Positions 6,818-16,364 of a stretch of DNA of 41,959 bases are shown here, in pieces. Positions within the stretch are counted from its first letter, which is position 1, and every line of letters starts with the position of its first letter. This DNA is from Lachnospiraceae bacterium. Lineage in GTDB: Bacteria; Bacillota; Clostridia; Lachnospirales; Lachnospiraceae. Made by a program: the position numbers and the translations under genes. Below the pieces are notes generated by a model, which had not been told where the DNA came from, ran no database searches, and worked only from the letters and a program-made list of their open reading frames with translations. The stretch spans positions 1-41,959 of the forward strand of contig JAEETA010000021.1 of the NCBI GenBank assembly GCA_016286555.1, given 5' to 3'.

Positions 6818-8578
6818 TTACTCCACATCCTGCAAAGCGGCGTAATCTTCCTCGCCGGTACGGATCTTCACGACTCTGCTGACAGGGTATACGAAGATCT
6901 TGCCGTCGCCGATCTTGCCGGTATACAGGGTCTTCTTTGCAACTTCGATGACGGAGTCCACAGGGATCTTGCTGACGACGACTTCCATCTTGATCTTGGG
7001 CAGAAGGGTCATATCCATCTCGACTCCTCTGTACATCTCGCCGGCACCCTTCTGGATACCGCAACCGGTGACCTGCGTTACGGTGATACCGGTGACACCC
7101 AGGTCGTTTAATGCTCTCTTCATCATATCGTACCTGGAGAGCTTGGTGATGATCACCACCTTGTGCATTCCGGTATCCTGCACAACACCGGCTGCACGCA
7201 TTTCCTTCTCTGCATCCACAACAGGGACGGAAGCTTTCTTCTGTGCTTCGCTTGCTTTGTCATAATCGGAGGTACCCAGGCTGGTGTTCTCGTTCTCGGA
7301 AAGGACTGCTCCGGAGAGATCCACGATGCTGAAGCCTGCGTATGCGGAAGCAAGACCATGCTCCTTGATGTCCAGACCTTCAATCTCCTCCTCTTCCGTA
7401 ACACGGAGTCCGAAGATTGCCTTGATGATACTGAATACTGCAAGCATTCCCAGAGCTGCCCATGCAGCAACTGCCACAACACCCAGGAGCTGGATTGCCA
7501 GAAGCTCAAATCCGCCGCCGTAGAAGAGACCGGTCAGCTCACTGTCGGGAGCATCGGGAGTAGCAAAGAGACCGACTGCGATGGTACCCCAGATACCGTT
7601 CATCATATGGACTGCAACGGCACCGACGGGATCGTCAACATGAAGCTTGTAATCCAGGAACCAGACACCGAAGCATACCAGAAGTCCTGCAACAGCGCCG
7701 ATGACGATAGCGCCGAAAGCATCGGTCACATCACAGGGAGCGGTGATGGCAACCAGACCTGCCAGGGAAGCGTTCATACACATGGACACATCGGGCTTGC
7801 CGTACTTGATCCAGGTAAAGATCATGCAAACGACGGTTGCGATGGAAGGTGCGATGGTGGTGGTAACAAATACGGATGCCAGCTGATCAACGGAAGTACA
7901 AGCAGCACCGTTGAATCCGTACCAGCCGAGCCAGAGGATGAATACACCCAGAGCACCGATGGGAATGTTGTGGCCGGGGAATGCATTGACCTTGGTCACC
8001 TTGCCCTTGGAATCCTTCTCGAACTTGCCGATACGAGGGCCTACCAGAACGGCACCTACCAGAGCTGCGATACCGCCGACCATGTGGATCGCACAGGAAC
8101 CTGCGAAATCATGGAAGCCGAGCTGAGCCAGCCAGCCGCCGCCCCAGATCCAGTGTGCCTCGATGGGATAGATCAGAGCGGAGATCACTGCGGAGTAGAC
8201 GCAGTAGCTGAGGAACTTGGTTCTCTCTGCCATGGCACCGGATACGATGGTAGCGGTGGTTGCGCAGAAGACCAGGTTGAACACGAAGTTTGACCAGTCG
8301 AAGTTCTCGTAAGCGGTAAAGATGTCGAAACCGGGCTTACCGATGAGGCCCACAACATCTTCCCCCAGAAGCAGTCCGAAACCGATCAGGATGAACACGC
8401 AACATCCGATACAGAAGTCCATCAGGTTCTTCATCAGGATGTTACCTGCGTTCTTTGCTCTGGTGAAACCGGTCTCCACCATAGCAAAACCTGCCTGCAT
8501 CCAGAACACCAATGCTGCGCCGATCAAAAACCATACCGAGAAAAGTTCACCTTCTAACGTACTCAATAATTCTTCCAT
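6818..8578 (-). CDS. amt: Ammonium transporter fused to a C-terminal PII signal domain
   Basis: A 586-residue fusion. Residues 1 to about 415 are an Amt/Mep/Rh channel with about eleven membrane segments, and they keep the twin pore histidines (His165 in AIHMVGG and His324 in VHMMNGIWG). A hydrophilic linker (about 416-470) leads to a complete PII domain at 471-586, which in other bacteria is a separate GlnB/GlnK subunit that plugs Amt. The domain has the B-loop TGKIGDGKIF (with Lys at PII position 90) and C-loop KIRTGEED, so ATP binding looks intact. The T-loop reads GEMYRGVEMD: position 51, the uridylylated Tyr of GlnB, is Met. Control by uridylylation is therefore ruled out; gating by ATP/ADP/2-oxoglutarate is possible. 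RBS AGGAGG lies 8 nt upstream. Natural Amt-PII fusions are known in other bacteria. Single gene, behind a leader with two terminator hairpins. Confidence 0.95.
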   Translation of the reverse strand: MEELLSTLEGELFSVWFLIGAALVFWMQAGFAMVETGFTRAKNAGNILMKNLMDFCIGCCVFILIGFGLLLGEDVVGLIGKPGFDIFTAYENFDWSNFVFNLVFCATTATIVSGAMAERTKFLSYCVYSAVISALIYPIEAHWIWGGGWLAQLGFHDFAGSCAIHMVGGIAALVGAVLVGPRIGKFEKDSKGKVTKVNAFPGHNIPIGALGVFILWLGWYGFNGAACTSVDQLASVFVTTTIAPSIATVVCMIFTWIKYGKPDVSMCMNASLAGLVAITAPCDVTDAFGAIVIGAVAGLLVCFGVWFLDYKLHVDDPVGAVAVHMMNGIWGTIAVGLFATPDAPDSELTGLFYGGGFELLAIQLLGVVAVAAWAALGMLAVFSIIKAIFGLRVTEEEEIEGLDIKEHGLASAYAGFSIVDLSGAVLSENENTSLGTSDYDKASEAQKKASVPVVDAEKEMRAAGVVQDTGMHKVVIITKLSRYDMMKRALNDLGVTGITVTQVTGCGIQKGAGEMYRGVEMDMTLLPKIKMEVVVSKIPVDSVIEVAKKTLYTGKIGDGKIFVYPVSRVVKIRTGEEDYAALQDVE

Positions 8579-8634
8579 AACCTTTTCCTCCTCATTCTAT
8601 GAATTTTCTCGTGAGGCTTCAGAAGCATTTTTCG

Positions 8635-8683
8635 AAAAACAAAAGGCGCCTCGACCTTTCCTTCGAAAGTTCAAAGCGCCTTT
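8635..8683 (-). terminator. Second leader hairpin of amt-PII (T2)
   Basis: AAAGGCGC arms (8676-8683 and 8642-8649) enclose a 26-nt region with an inner CTTTC-GAAG-GAAAG stem; a TTTTGTTTTT run follows on the minus strand. It lies between the promoter and the start codon and its 5' flank reads AAGGCAAAGGCGC, like the hairpins ahead of glnN and gltB. Confidence 0.65.
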
Positions 8684-8692
8684 GCCTTAAAC

Positions 8693-8730
8693 AAAAAATA
8701 GGGTGTCCCGGAAGTATTTCCGGAACACCC
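8693..8730 (-). terminator. First leader terminator of amt-PII (T1)
   Basis: GGGTGTTCCGGAA and TTCCGGGACACCC (8718-8730 and 8701-8713) pair over 13 bp with one G-U wobble and a 4-nt loop, followed after TA by six T (8698-8693). It begins about 13 nt from the predicted transcript start, so unaided polymerase should stop before reaching the gene. It can also end purF transcripts arriving from upstream. Confidence 0.8.
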
Positions 8731-8749
8731 TTGCTCCTTACAAGAACTG

Positions 8750-8778
8750 ATATTACTCTGATGATATTTATTTGTCAA
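8750..8778 (-). promoter_or_regulatory. amt-PII promoter
   Basis: TTGACA (8778-8773), a 17-bp spacer and TAATAT (8755-8750). A/T tracts lie directly upstream of the -35 and could act as an UP element. Predicted start near 8743. Confidence 0.75.
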
Positions 8779-8846
8779 ATAGATTTTTGAATTTTTTTCA
8801 AATTCGAAAAATCCATTGCAAATCGTGCATATTTATGACGCATCTG

Positions 8847-10286
8847 TCATACATTCCGTGCGGAAAGCTTCAGCTCGAACCGGTCCTTCCTTGGATCCGC
8901 AGGAGGCTTGGTGGGATAGTTTCCGTCAAAGCATGCGGAACAAAACGCATCACACCCGCTCATCTCCTTCAGGCTCTCCAGCGGCAGGAATCCGATGGAA
9001 TCCGCGCCGATGATCTCCGCGATCTGCTCCGGGCTGTGATGATTGGCGATGAGGTTATCCTCGGAATCGATGTCCACGCCGTAGAAACAGGGATGACGGA
9101 AGGGCGGGGACGAGATCCGCAGGTGGATCTCCTTTGCCCCTGCATCCCGCAGAAGACGGATGATTCGCTGGGACGTGGTCCCTCTCACGATGGAGTCGTC
9201 GATGAGCACCACACTCTTTCCCTGCAGCACACTGCGGATGGGACTCAGCTTGATCCGCACCGTGTCCTTTCGGCTGTCCTGAGAAGGCGCGATAAAGCTC
9301 CTCCCCACGTATTTGTTCTTCACGAGGCCCATCTCATAGGGGATCCCGCTCTCTGCGGAAAAACCGATGGCAGCGTCAAGTCCCGAATCGGGCACTCCCA
9401 CCACCACATCCGCATTTGCGGGGAATTCCCGGGCCAGGATCCTTCCGGCGTTGACTCTCGTCTCATGGACGGAGATCCCGTCGATCACGGAATCGGGCCT
9501 TGCAAAATAGATATACTCAAAGATACAGGGCGAGATCTTCCCGCCGCAGTGATCCCGGTAGGATACGATCTCTTTCTCCCCACCCTCATGGGAAAATACC
9601 ACCATCTCCCCGGGATCTAAGTCTCTTACAAACTCTGCCCCCACTGCGTCCAATGCACAGCTCTCCGATGCCACCACATAAGCGCCGTCACTGCGTTTTC
9701 CGTAGCAGAGAGGACGGAACCCGTGGGGATCCCGCACCGCGATCATCTTGGTTGCGGACATCATTACACAGCTGAACGCCCCCTCCAGAAAATCCATGGC
9801 GGACAGCACCGCTTTTTCGATGCTCCCTTTTGCCAGGCGCTCCCTGGTGATCACGTAAGTGATGGTCTCCGTGTCGCTGGTGGACTGGAAAATCGCGCCG
9901 GACAGCTCCAGACGGTCCCGCAGTTCGATGGAATTGGTCAGGTTCCCGTTATGGGCCAGCGCCAGATTCCCCTTCTGATGGCTGACGATCATGGGCTGAA
10001 TATTGCTGCGGGTATTACCTCCCGTGGTGCCGTAACGCACATGTCCGATGGCCATGCCGCCGGCAGGAAGTGCGTTCAGCGTCTCTTCGGAGAAAACATC
10101 TCCCACCAGGCCCGGATCCTTGTGCACGGCAAACACGCCGTCATCGTTTACCACGATCCCGCAACTCTCCTGGCCTCTGTGCTGCAGTGCATAGAGTCCG
10201 TGATAGACCTCTTTTGCGATTCCCCGAACAGCCGCTTCTCCGGGAAAAATGATCCCGAAGACGCCGCATTCCTCATGAATTGCCAT
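8847..10286 (-). CDS. purF: Amidophosphoribosyltransferase (glutamine PRPP amidotransferase)
   Basis: A 479-residue enzyme for the first step of purine synthesis: PRPP plus glutamine gives phosphoribosylamine, glutamate and pyrophosphate. A six-residue propeptide MAIHEE precedes the class II amidotransferase nucleophile Cys7 (CGVFGI). RYGTTGG and ALAHNGNL follow. The PRPP-binding motif [14 protein letters not shown] is in the C-terminal half. The late [15 protein letters not shown] cysteines match the Bacillus-type enzyme with an iron-sulfur cluster. The start ATG at 10286 overlaps pyrG by 14 nt; an upstream in-frame TTG at 10310 lacks a spaced ribosome site, while GGGAGG precedes the ATG. 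It is last in the glnN-asnB-pyrG-purF run. Confidence 0.96.
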   Translation of the reverse strand: MAIHEECGVFGIIFPGEAAVRGIAKEVYHGLYALQHRGQESCGIVVNDDGVFAVHKDPGLVGDVFSEETLNALPAGGMAIGHVRYGTTGGNTRSNIQPMIVSHQKGNLALAHNGNLTNSIELRDRLELSGAIFQSTSDTETITYVITRERLAKGSIEKAVLSAMDFLEGAFSCVMMSATKMIAVRDPHGFRPLCYGKRSDGAYVVASESCALDAVGAEFVRDLDPGEMVVFSHEGGEKEIVSYRDHCGGKISPCIFEYIYFARPDSVIDGISVHETRVNAGRILAREFPANADVVVGVPDSGLDAAIGFSAESGIPYEMGLVKNKYVGRSFIAPSQDSRKDTVRIKLSPIRSVLQGKSVVLIDDSIVRGTTSQRIIRLLRDAGAKEIHLRISSPPFRHPCFYGVDIDSEDNLIANHHSPEQIAEIIGADSIGFLPLESLKEMSGCDAFCSACFDGNYPTKPPADPRKDRFELKLSARNV

Positions 10287-11880
10287 GCCGTTTTCCTGCC
10301 TCCCGGACAAACTCTCTGAAGAGTGGATGAGCCTTATCGGGTCTGGACTTGAATTCCGGATGGAACTGCACGCCCAGATGGAACGCGCTGCCTGCGGCTT
10401 CCACAGCCTCTACCAGGCTCTCGTCCGGAGAGGTACCGCATACCTGCAGACCTGCTGCCACCAGCTGCTCCCGATACTCGTTGTTGTACTCGAAACGATG
10501 TCTGTGTCGCTCGGAGATCTCAGGCATTCCGTATGCCTCCTCCAGCTTCGTTCCGGGGAAGACCTTGCAGGGATATGCTCCCAGACGCATGGTGCCGCCT
10601 TTGCGCAGCACTGCCACCTGCTCTTCCATCAGATCGATGACACAGTTTTTCCCGTTCTCTGCGAACTCTCTGCTGTTGGCGTCGGAAAGCCCCAGCACAT
10701 TTCTCGCATACTCGATGACACAGATCTGCATTCCCAAGCAGATGCCGAAATAAGGGACATTGTTCTCCCGGGCATACTTGCAGGCAGTGATCATTCCCTC
10801 GATGCCGCGGTCACCGAAACCGCCGGGCACCAGAATACCGTCCGCTTCCGCAAGCTGTTCATTAACGTTTTCCGGCGTGATCTGCTCCGAATCGATCCAA
10901 AGGACTTCCACCTCCGAATCATTCTCGTATCCGCCATGATAGAGCGCTTCCCGGACGGAGAGATAGGAATCGTGGAGTCCCACGTATTTTCCTACGATTG
11001 CAATCTTGGTATGGCCCTTCAGATGATGGATCCGCTCCACCATCTCCTCCCACTGTGACAGGCCTGTCATTTCTCCTTCCAGACCCAGTTCTCTGCACAC
11101 CACCGTATCCAGACCGTGGCTGTGCAGCATGAGAGGCGCCTCATAGAGGCAGTCCATGGTATCGTTCTCAATAACGCAGTCCTTCTTTACATTACAGAAG
11201 AGTGCGATCTTGTCCTTGATGCTCTGCTCCAGGGGCACATCCACACGGGTCACGATGATGTCCGGATGGATACCCATGGCCTGCAGTTCCTTCACGGAGT
11301 GCTGGGTAGGCTTGGACTTGTGCTCGTTGGAGCCGCTGAGGTAAGGCACCAGGGTCACATGAATGAAGAGACAGTTCTCGTGTCCCTGCTCCAGAGAGAT
11401 CTGACGAATGGCCTCGATGAAGGGCTGGCCCTCGATGTCACCGATGGTTCCTCCGATCTCCACGATCAGCACATCCGCCTCGGAATCATGGGCACCCATG
11501 TAGATAAAGTGCTTGATCTCGTCGGTGATGTGGGGGATCACCTGTACGGTCTGGCCCAGATATTCTCCCTTGCGCTCACGGTTCAGCACATTCCAGTAGA
11601 CCTTACCGCTGGTGAGGTTGGAAAATTTGGTCAGATCCTCATCGATGAATCTCTCGTAGTGTCCCAGATCCAGGTCCGTCTCCGCACCGTCGTCCGTCAC
11701 GAACACCTCTCCGTGCTGGAAGGGGCTCATGGTACCCGGATCCACGTTCATGTAAGGATCCAGCTTCTGCGAAGCCACCTTTAATCCGCGCATCTTCAGG
11801 AGTCGTCCCAGGGACGCCGCCGTAATTCCTTTTCCCAGTCCGGACACCACACCGCCCGTCACAAATACAAATTTAGCCAT
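10273..11880 (-). CDS. pyrG: CTP synthase
   Basis: A 535-residue enzyme that makes CTP from UTP, ATP and glutamine nitrogen. The N-terminal amidoligase domain (about 1-265) starts [26 protein letters not shown] with the P-loop, and shows [25 protein letters not shown] and [11 protein letters not shown]. The C-terminal class I glutaminase domain has [17 protein letters not shown], the nucleophile Cys in YFGICLGMQ, and the partner HPEF near residue 510. Length is standard. It begins 16 nt after asnB ends and overlaps purF, so it is inside the operon. Confidence 0.97.
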   Translation of the reverse strand: MAKFVFVTGGVVSGLGKGITAASLGRLLKMRGLKVASQKLDPYMNVDPGTMSPFQHGEVFVTDDGAETDLDLGHYERFIDEDLTKFSNLTSGKVYWNVLNRERKGEYLGQTVQVIPHITDEIKHFIYMGAHDSEADVLIVEIGGTIGDIEGQPFIEAIRQISLEQGHENCLFIHVTLVPYLSGSNEHKSKPTQHSVKELQAMGIHPDIIVTRVDVPLEQSIKDKIALFCNVKKDCVIENDTMDCLYEAPLMLHSHGLDTVVCRELGLEGEMTGLSQWEEMVERIHHLKGHTKIAIVGKYVGLHDSYLSVREALYHGGYENDSEVEVLWIDSEQITPENVNEQLAEADGILVPGGFGDRGIEGMITACKYARENNVPYFGICLGMQICVIEYARNVLGLSDANSREFAENGKNCVIDLMEEQVAVLRKGGTMRLGAYPCKVFPGTKLEEAYGMPEISERHRHRFEYNNEYREQLVAAGLQVCGTSPDESLVEAVEAAGSAFHLGVQFHPEFKSRPDKAHPLFREFVREAGKRHGNS

Positions 11881-11896
11881 TATTTAATGCTCTCCC

Positions 11897-13483
11897 TTAT
11901 TTACCGCTGTCTCCGTAATTCGATAATACTCTGGCCGAAGGGTCGTTCACGTTACAGCCCTCCCACTCCTTGTTGGGCATCCAGAAATCCTTCACCATCT
12001 GAGACTGTCCGGGATAGAACTGCTCGAACAGCTCTCTGTAGAGAAGGGATTCCTTGGTAAAGGGAGTGGCATGGGTGTATTTCTTTCTCCGCTCTTCAAA
12101 CTCCTCGTCGGTGTACCGCGCTTCCGCGTACTCCTTCAGATCATCCACCAGGGAATGTCCCACCGCATCGGAGAAGGCTGCCTTCTCACGCATCAGGATA
12201 TCCTCAGGCAGATAGTCCAGGCCTTCGAAAGCGTGGCGCAGCAGATATTTTCCCTTGTTGTAATGATTGCGCTTCATCTCCGGATCCAGGGACATGCAAT
12301 ACTCCACAAAATCCAGATCGCCGAAGGGCACTCTCGCTTCCAGAGAGTTCACGGAAATGCAACGATCCGCCCGAAGGACGTCATACATATGAAGCTCTCT
12401 GACACGCTTCTGGGCTTCCTCCTGGAAGGCCTCCGCCGTGGGAGCAAAATCCGTGTATTTGTATCCGAAGATCTCGTCGGACACCTCACCGGTCAAAATG
12501 ACGCGGATGTCAGTCTGCTCATGGATCGCCTTGCAGAGCAGGTACATACCCATGCTGGCGCGAATGGTGGTGATGTCATAGGTACCCAGGAGCTTTACCA
12601 CATCCGGCAGTGCGGTGAGCACGTCCTCTTTGGTAATGATGACCTCGGTGTGATCCGCACCCAGGTAATCCGCCGTCTGCTTTGCATACTTCAGGTCGAT
12701 GGGATCCAGATCCATACCGATGGCAAAGGTCTTGATGGGGGTCTTACTCTTCCGTGCCGCGATGCTGCACACCAGGGAAGAATCCAAACCTCCGGAAAGC
12801 AAAAATCCGACCTTCGCATCCGCAACCAGTCGCTTCTCCACACCGGCGATCAGCTTCTCCCGGATCTTGCCGCAGGCCGTCTCCAGATCATCTCCGGAAA
12901 CCTCCTTCGGCTCCTCGATCTTGCGGAAGCAGGTGAACTCGCCGTCCTTATAAAAATGTCCGGGCGGGAAGGGCCTTATCTCTCCTTCGGTAACCCCTAC
13001 AAGGCTCTTGGGCTCGCTGGCAAATACCATGGTCCCTTCCGCATTTTTCCCGTAATAGAGGGGTCTGATTCCGATGGGGTCTCTGGCTGCGATCCAGCTG
13101 TCCGTTCTCCCGTCGTAGATGATACAGGCGAATTCCGCATCCAGCATGGCGAAGCAATCCGTCCCGTATTCAAAAAAGAGCGGCAGCAGGATCTCGCAAT
13201 CACTGTCGCTCCTGAAGGTATATCCCTTCCGGACCAGTTCCTCCCGAAGTGCGGCGAATCCGTAGATCTCGCCGTTGCAGACCACCGCACACTCACCCAG
13301 AGTGAAGGGCTGCATTCCTTCGGGAGTCAGTCCCATAATGGAGAGCCGCCGGAAACCCAGCAGCCCTCCTTTCGTCTCTATGATCTCGGCAGCGTCCGGG
13401 CCTCTTGAGATCATCTCATCGAGAGCCTTCGCAAAGGTCTCTTTGCTGCAGCCCGGACCGCACTGCGCCATAATCGAACACAT
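11897..13483 (-). CDS. asnB: Asparagine synthetase B (glutamine-hydrolysing)
   Basis: A 528-residue enzyme making asparagine from aspartate, ATP and glutamine. It starts MCSIMAQ, so Met removal exposes the class II nucleophile Cys2; RGPD, CNGEIY and SDCEILLPLFFEYG of the glutaminase domain follow. The synthetase domain has the PP-loop LLSGGLDSSLVCSIAARK near residue 229, then TGEVSDEIFGYKY and FGDLDFVEYCMSLDPEMK. Length is close to the E. coli-type AsnB. AAGGAGG lies upstream; the gene starts 24 nt after glnN stops, with no hairpin between, so it is co-transcribed with glnN. Confidence 0.95.
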   Translation of the reverse strand: MCSIMAQCGPGCSKETFAKALDEMISRGPDAAEIIETKGGLLGFRRLSIMGLTPEGMQPFTLGECAVVCNGEIYGFAALREELVRKGYTFRSDSDCEILLPLFFEYGTDCFAMLDAEFACIIYDGRTDSWIAARDPIGIRPLYYGKNAEGTMVFASEPKSLVGVTEGEIRPFPPGHFYKDGEFTCFRKIEEPKEVSGDDLETACGKIREKLIAGVEKRLVADAKVGFLLSGGLDSSLVCSIAARKSKTPIKTFAIGMDLDPIDLKYAKQTADYLGADHTEVIITKEDVLTALPDVVKLLGTYDITTIRASMGMYLLCKAIHEQTDIRVILTGEVSDEIFGYKYTDFAPTAEAFQEEAQKRVRELHMYDVLRADRCISVNSLEARVPFGDLDFVEYCMSLDPEMKRNHYNKGKYLLRHAFEGLDYLPEDILMREKAAFSDAVGHSLVDDLKEYAEARYTDEEFEERRKKYTHATPFTKESLLYRELFEQFYPGQSQMVKDFWMPNKEWEGCNVNDPSARVLSNYGDSGK

Positions 13484-13507
13484 CTGTTCTTCCTCCTTGG
13501 TTCCTAT

Positions 13508-15610
13508 TTATCTGACACTGAAGAGCAGGTCGCCGTAGGAAGGGAAAGGCCAGCACTCGGCGGACACCAGGGTCTCTGCCTCGTCTGCAGCTGCTCTTAC
13601 CTCTGCCATCTTGGGAAGGACGGTGTCCTTGATGGCTACGCTCTCCTCAATGATGTCTGCCGCACCTTCCAGCTTCAGGATGGCCTTCTCCAGCTCCTCG
13701 CATCTTGCACTGATCTGATCAGCCAGGACAGACAGTCGGGATACGGAAGAAGTCTCGTATGCACATGCCAGATCGGGGTTTACACCCTTCTTTGCAGCCA
13801 CGGTACCGGACAGCTTTGCAGCATAACAGGTGATGGCGGGCAGGATCTGACGGTGTGCCATATCCAGCATGGTGTTTGCTTCGATGCGGACGGTCTTGCA
13901 ATAGTTCTCCAGCATGATCTCCACACGGGATTCCATCTCCTTCTTGGTGAAGACCTTCTGGGAAGTAAGCATCTCAACGTTCTTGGGATCCAGCAGGTGA
14001 GGCATGCAGTCGGGAGTGGTGCGGTAGTTGCACAGACCTCTGACCTCGGTAGCTTCCTTCACCCAAGCATCGTCGTAACCGTTGCCGTTGAAGAGGATCC
14101 TCTTGTGATCGGAGATGGTCTTGCGGATCATCTCGTGGAGATCCTTCTCGAAGTCAGCGCTGCCTTCCAGACGATCGGCGTAGATCTTCAGGGACTCAGC
14201 CACAGCTGCGTTCAGCATGATGTTTGCACATGCAATGCTGTTGGAGGAGCCCAGGCTTCTGAACTCGAACTTGTTGCCGGTAAAAGCGAAGGGAGAAGTA
14301 CGGTTTCTGTCCGTATTGTCTCTGGGGAATGCGGGAAGCACATCCACGCCCAGGCGGATGGTCTTCTTCTCGGTTCCGTTGTAGGGTACATCCTTCTCAA
14401 TGGCTTCCAGGATAGCGGAAAGTTCATCGCCCAGGAAGACGGAAATGATGGCCGGAGGTGCCTCGTTGGCGCCCAGTCTGTGATCGTTGCCTGCGGTGGC
14501 AACGGAAAGTCTCAGCAGATCCTGATAATCGTCCACAGCCTTGATGACTGCACACAGGAACAGCAGGAACTGCGCATTCTCATAAGGTGTCTCACCGGGA
14601 GAAAGGAGGTTAACACCGGTGTCGGTAGCGATGGACCAGTTGTTGTGCTTACCGCTGCCGTTGACGCCTGCGAAGGGCTTCTCGTGAAGCAGGCACACCA
14701 GACCGTGTCTGGATGCTACCTTCTGCATGATCTCCATCATCAGCTGGTTCTGATCGGTTGCCAGGTTGGTGGTGGAGTAGATGGGTGCCAGCTCATGCTG
14801 TGCGGGGGCAACCTCGTTGTGCTCGGTCTTTGCCAGTACGCCTAATTTCCAGAGTTCCTCGTTCAGGTCGTTCATGAAAGCCTGTACGCGGGGCTTGATG
14901 ACACCGAAGTAATGATCGTCCATCTCCTGACCCTTGGGAGCTCTTGCACCGAAAAGGGTTCTGCCGGTGAAGCGCAGGTCGGGGCGCTGATCATACATTT
15001 CCTTGGTAATGAGGAAGTACTCCTGCTCGGGACCCACGGAGGTGGATACATGCTTTGCGGAAGTATTTCCGAAGAGTGCCAGGATACGAAGTGCCTGTCT
15101 GTTCAGTGCCTCCATGGAGCGAAGCAGGGGGGTCTTCTTATCCAGTGCCTCACCGCCGTAGGAACAGAATGCGGTGGGAATGCAAAGGGTCTTATCCTTG
15201 ATAAAAGCATAGGAGGTAGGATCCCATGCTGTATATCCTCTTGCTTCGAAGGTAGCGCGGATGCCGCCGGTAGGGAAGGAAGATGCATCGGGCTCGCCCT
15301 GGATCAGTTCCTTGCCGGAGAACTCCATAATGACACTTCCGTCAGGAGACGGAGCGATAAAGGAATCATGCTTCTCTGCGGTGACACCGGTCAGGGGCTG
15401 GAACCAGTGAGTGTAATGAGTTGCGCCCTTTTCCAGCGCCCACTCCTTCATGGCCTGTGCTACGGACTCTGCCACCATGGAATCGATCTTCTCGCCTCTG
15501 TCGATGGTTCTGCGTAAGGAAGCGTAAACCTTGGACGAGAGTCTGGATCTCATCTGACGATCGTCAAAAAGCAGTTCACCAAAGTAATCCGGTACGTTTC
15601 TAGTTTCCAT
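13508..15610 (-). CDS. glnN: Glutamine synthetase type III
   Basis: A 700-residue GSIII enzyme, the large dodecameric form common in Bacteroidetes and some Clostridia, making glutamine from glutamate, ammonium and ATP. Visible signatures are FQPLTGVTAEKHDSF, the catalytic-core SVGPEQEYFLI, KTEHNEVAPAQHELAPIY, the GSIII-type FAGVNGSGKHNNWS, then NDHRLGANEAPPAIISVFLG and NRTSPFAFTGNKFEFRSLGSSNS. Length fits the family. The start at 15610 has GAGGAGG 8 nt upstream and begins METRNVPDYFGE; the open extension upstream covers the leader hairpin and is rejected. It has its own promoter and leader terminator and heads the run with asnB, pyrG and purF. Confidence 0.96.
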   Translation of the reverse strand: METRNVPDYFGELLFDDRQMRSRLSSKVYASLRRTIDRGEKIDSMVAESVAQAMKEWALEKGATHYTHWFQPLTGVTAEKHDSFIAPSPDGSVIMEFSGKELIQGEPDASSFPTGGIRATFEARGYTAWDPTSYAFIKDKTLCIPTAFCSYGGEALDKKTPLLRSMEALNRQALRILALFGNTSAKHVSTSVGPEQEYFLITKEMYDQRPDLRFTGRTLFGARAPKGQEMDDHYFGVIKPRVQAFMNDLNEELWKLGVLAKTEHNEVAPAQHELAPIYSTTNLATDQNQLMMEIMQKVASRHGLVCLLHEKPFAGVNGSGKHNNWSIATDTGVNLLSPGETPYENAQFLLFLCAVIKAVDDYQDLLRLSVATAGNDHRLGANEAPPAIISVFLGDELSAILEAIEKDVPYNGTEKKTIRLGVDVLPAFPRDNTDRNRTSPFAFTGNKFEFRSLGSSNSIACANIMLNAAVAESLKIYADRLEGSADFEKDLHEMIRKTISDHKRILFNGNGYDDAWVKEATEVRGLCNYRTTPDCMPHLLDPKNVEMLTSQKVFTKKEMESRVEIMLENYCKTVRIEANTMLDMAHRQILPAITCYAAKLSGTVAAKKGVNPDLACAYETSSVSRLSVLADQISARCEELEKAILKLEGAADIIEESVAIKDTVLPKMAEVRAAADEAETLVSAECWPFPSYGDLLFSVR

Positions 15611-15644
15611 TTTCAAATCCTCCTCAAAAAAAGTTTGAAAATGC

Positions 15645-15699
15645 AAAAAAAGGGCAAAGGCGCCTTTTCTGCATTGACTACAGAAAAGACGCCTTTGCC
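15645..15699 (-). terminator. Leader terminator of glnN
   Basis: GGCAAAGGCGTCTTTTCTG (15699-15681) pairs with CAGAAAAGGCGCCTTTGCC (15671-15653) over 19 bp with one wobble and a 9-nt loop, then C and seven T. It begins about 6 nt after the predicted transcript start and precedes the ribosome site. Transcripts should stop here unless an antiterminator acts. It may also serve as the end of the glnA-ANTAR transcript. Confidence 0.85.
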
Positions 15700-15711
15700 T
15701 TTTCAAGTGAT

Positions 15712-15740
15712 ACAATACTACTCTCCCCACCCGGTGTCAA
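15712..15740 (-). promoter_or_regulatory. glnN promoter
   Basis: TTGACA (15740-15735), a 17-bp spacer and TATTGT (15717-15712), located just after the stop of the ANTAR gene. Predicted start near 15705. Confidence 0.7.
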
Positions 15741-15779
15741 TCATTTCTTTGATGACACTGAGAAAAAACTTTTGGCTCA

Positions 15780-16364
15780 TCAACCGTAGGTACTCAAGAT
15801 CTTCTCGGCGGTCTCCCGCTTGCTCATACACAGGTCCATGGCCTGCTTCTGAATGTACCTGTGGGCATCCTCCTCCGTCATGGAACAGGACTTGATGAGG
15901 GCCCATTTTGCACGGTTCACAAGACGGATCTCCTCCATCTTCTCCTCCAGAGTCATGGTCTTGTTCTGGAGACCTTTCAGCCGCTCCACAACACTGCAGG
16001 TGGCGTTCAGAAACTGCTCCATGTTGGAAAGCTCCATGGGCTTTTTCGCAACCATGACGCCCCTGTCGGACATGGCGTAACAGATCTCGTCATACATCTC
16101 GCTGCGCACCAGAAGAAGGGCCGCACGGTTGCTGTCGGTACAGACATCGACGGCGAACTTTCGACCGAAATCATCCGGAAGAGGCGCATTGATGATGACC
16201 AGATCATACTCGCGCTCCACCAGCATGCGGCGTGCTCCGGCGATGGTATCGACCTCGGACACGTTGCCGTACCGTTCGCCCTCGAGAAGTGGCATCATTG
16301 CCGTATTCATTTTCTTGGCTGCGGATACCAGCAGCACACTGTACACGTGTTTTGCAGGAGTCAT
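15780..16364 (-). CDS. ANTAR-domain RNA-binding antiterminator with degenerate receiver (NitR-like)
   Basis: A 194-residue response-regulator-like protein. The N-terminal half has the receiver fold (VYSVLLVSAAKK, then YDLVIINAPLPDDFG and VMVAKKPMELSNMEQFL), but the acidic pocket after strand 1 is SAA and the phospho-acceptor Asp of strand 3 is Asn, so it cannot be phosphorylated in the usual way. A coiled-coil linker follows, then an ANTAR domain at about 133-190 (LEEKMEEIRLVNRAKWALIKSCSMTEEDAHRYIQKQAMDLCMSKRETAEKIL), the three-helix RNA-binding module of EutV, NasR and AmiR. Its ATG overlaps the glnA stop as ATGA. As I recall, glnA followed by an ANTAR gene is the glnA-nitR arrangement of solvent-producing clostridia, where NitR is proposed to act by antitermination. 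Confidence 0.9.
   Translation of the reverse strand: MTPAKHVYSVLLVSAAKKMNTAMMPLLEGERYGNVSEVDTIAGARRMLVEREYDLVIINAPLPDDFGRKFAVDVCTDSNRAALLLVRSEMYDEICYAMSDRGVMVAKKPMELSNMEQFLNATCSVVERLKGLQNKTMTLEEKMEEIRLVNRAKWALIKSCSMTEEDAHRYIQKQAMDLCMSKRETAEKILSTYG

Noticed and set aside
7163-8293. Long plus-strand ORF opposite amt-PII
   Set aside because: It is antisense to a gene with clear family motifs, is rich in His, Gly and Asp as expected from a reversed coding strand, and has no ribosome site.
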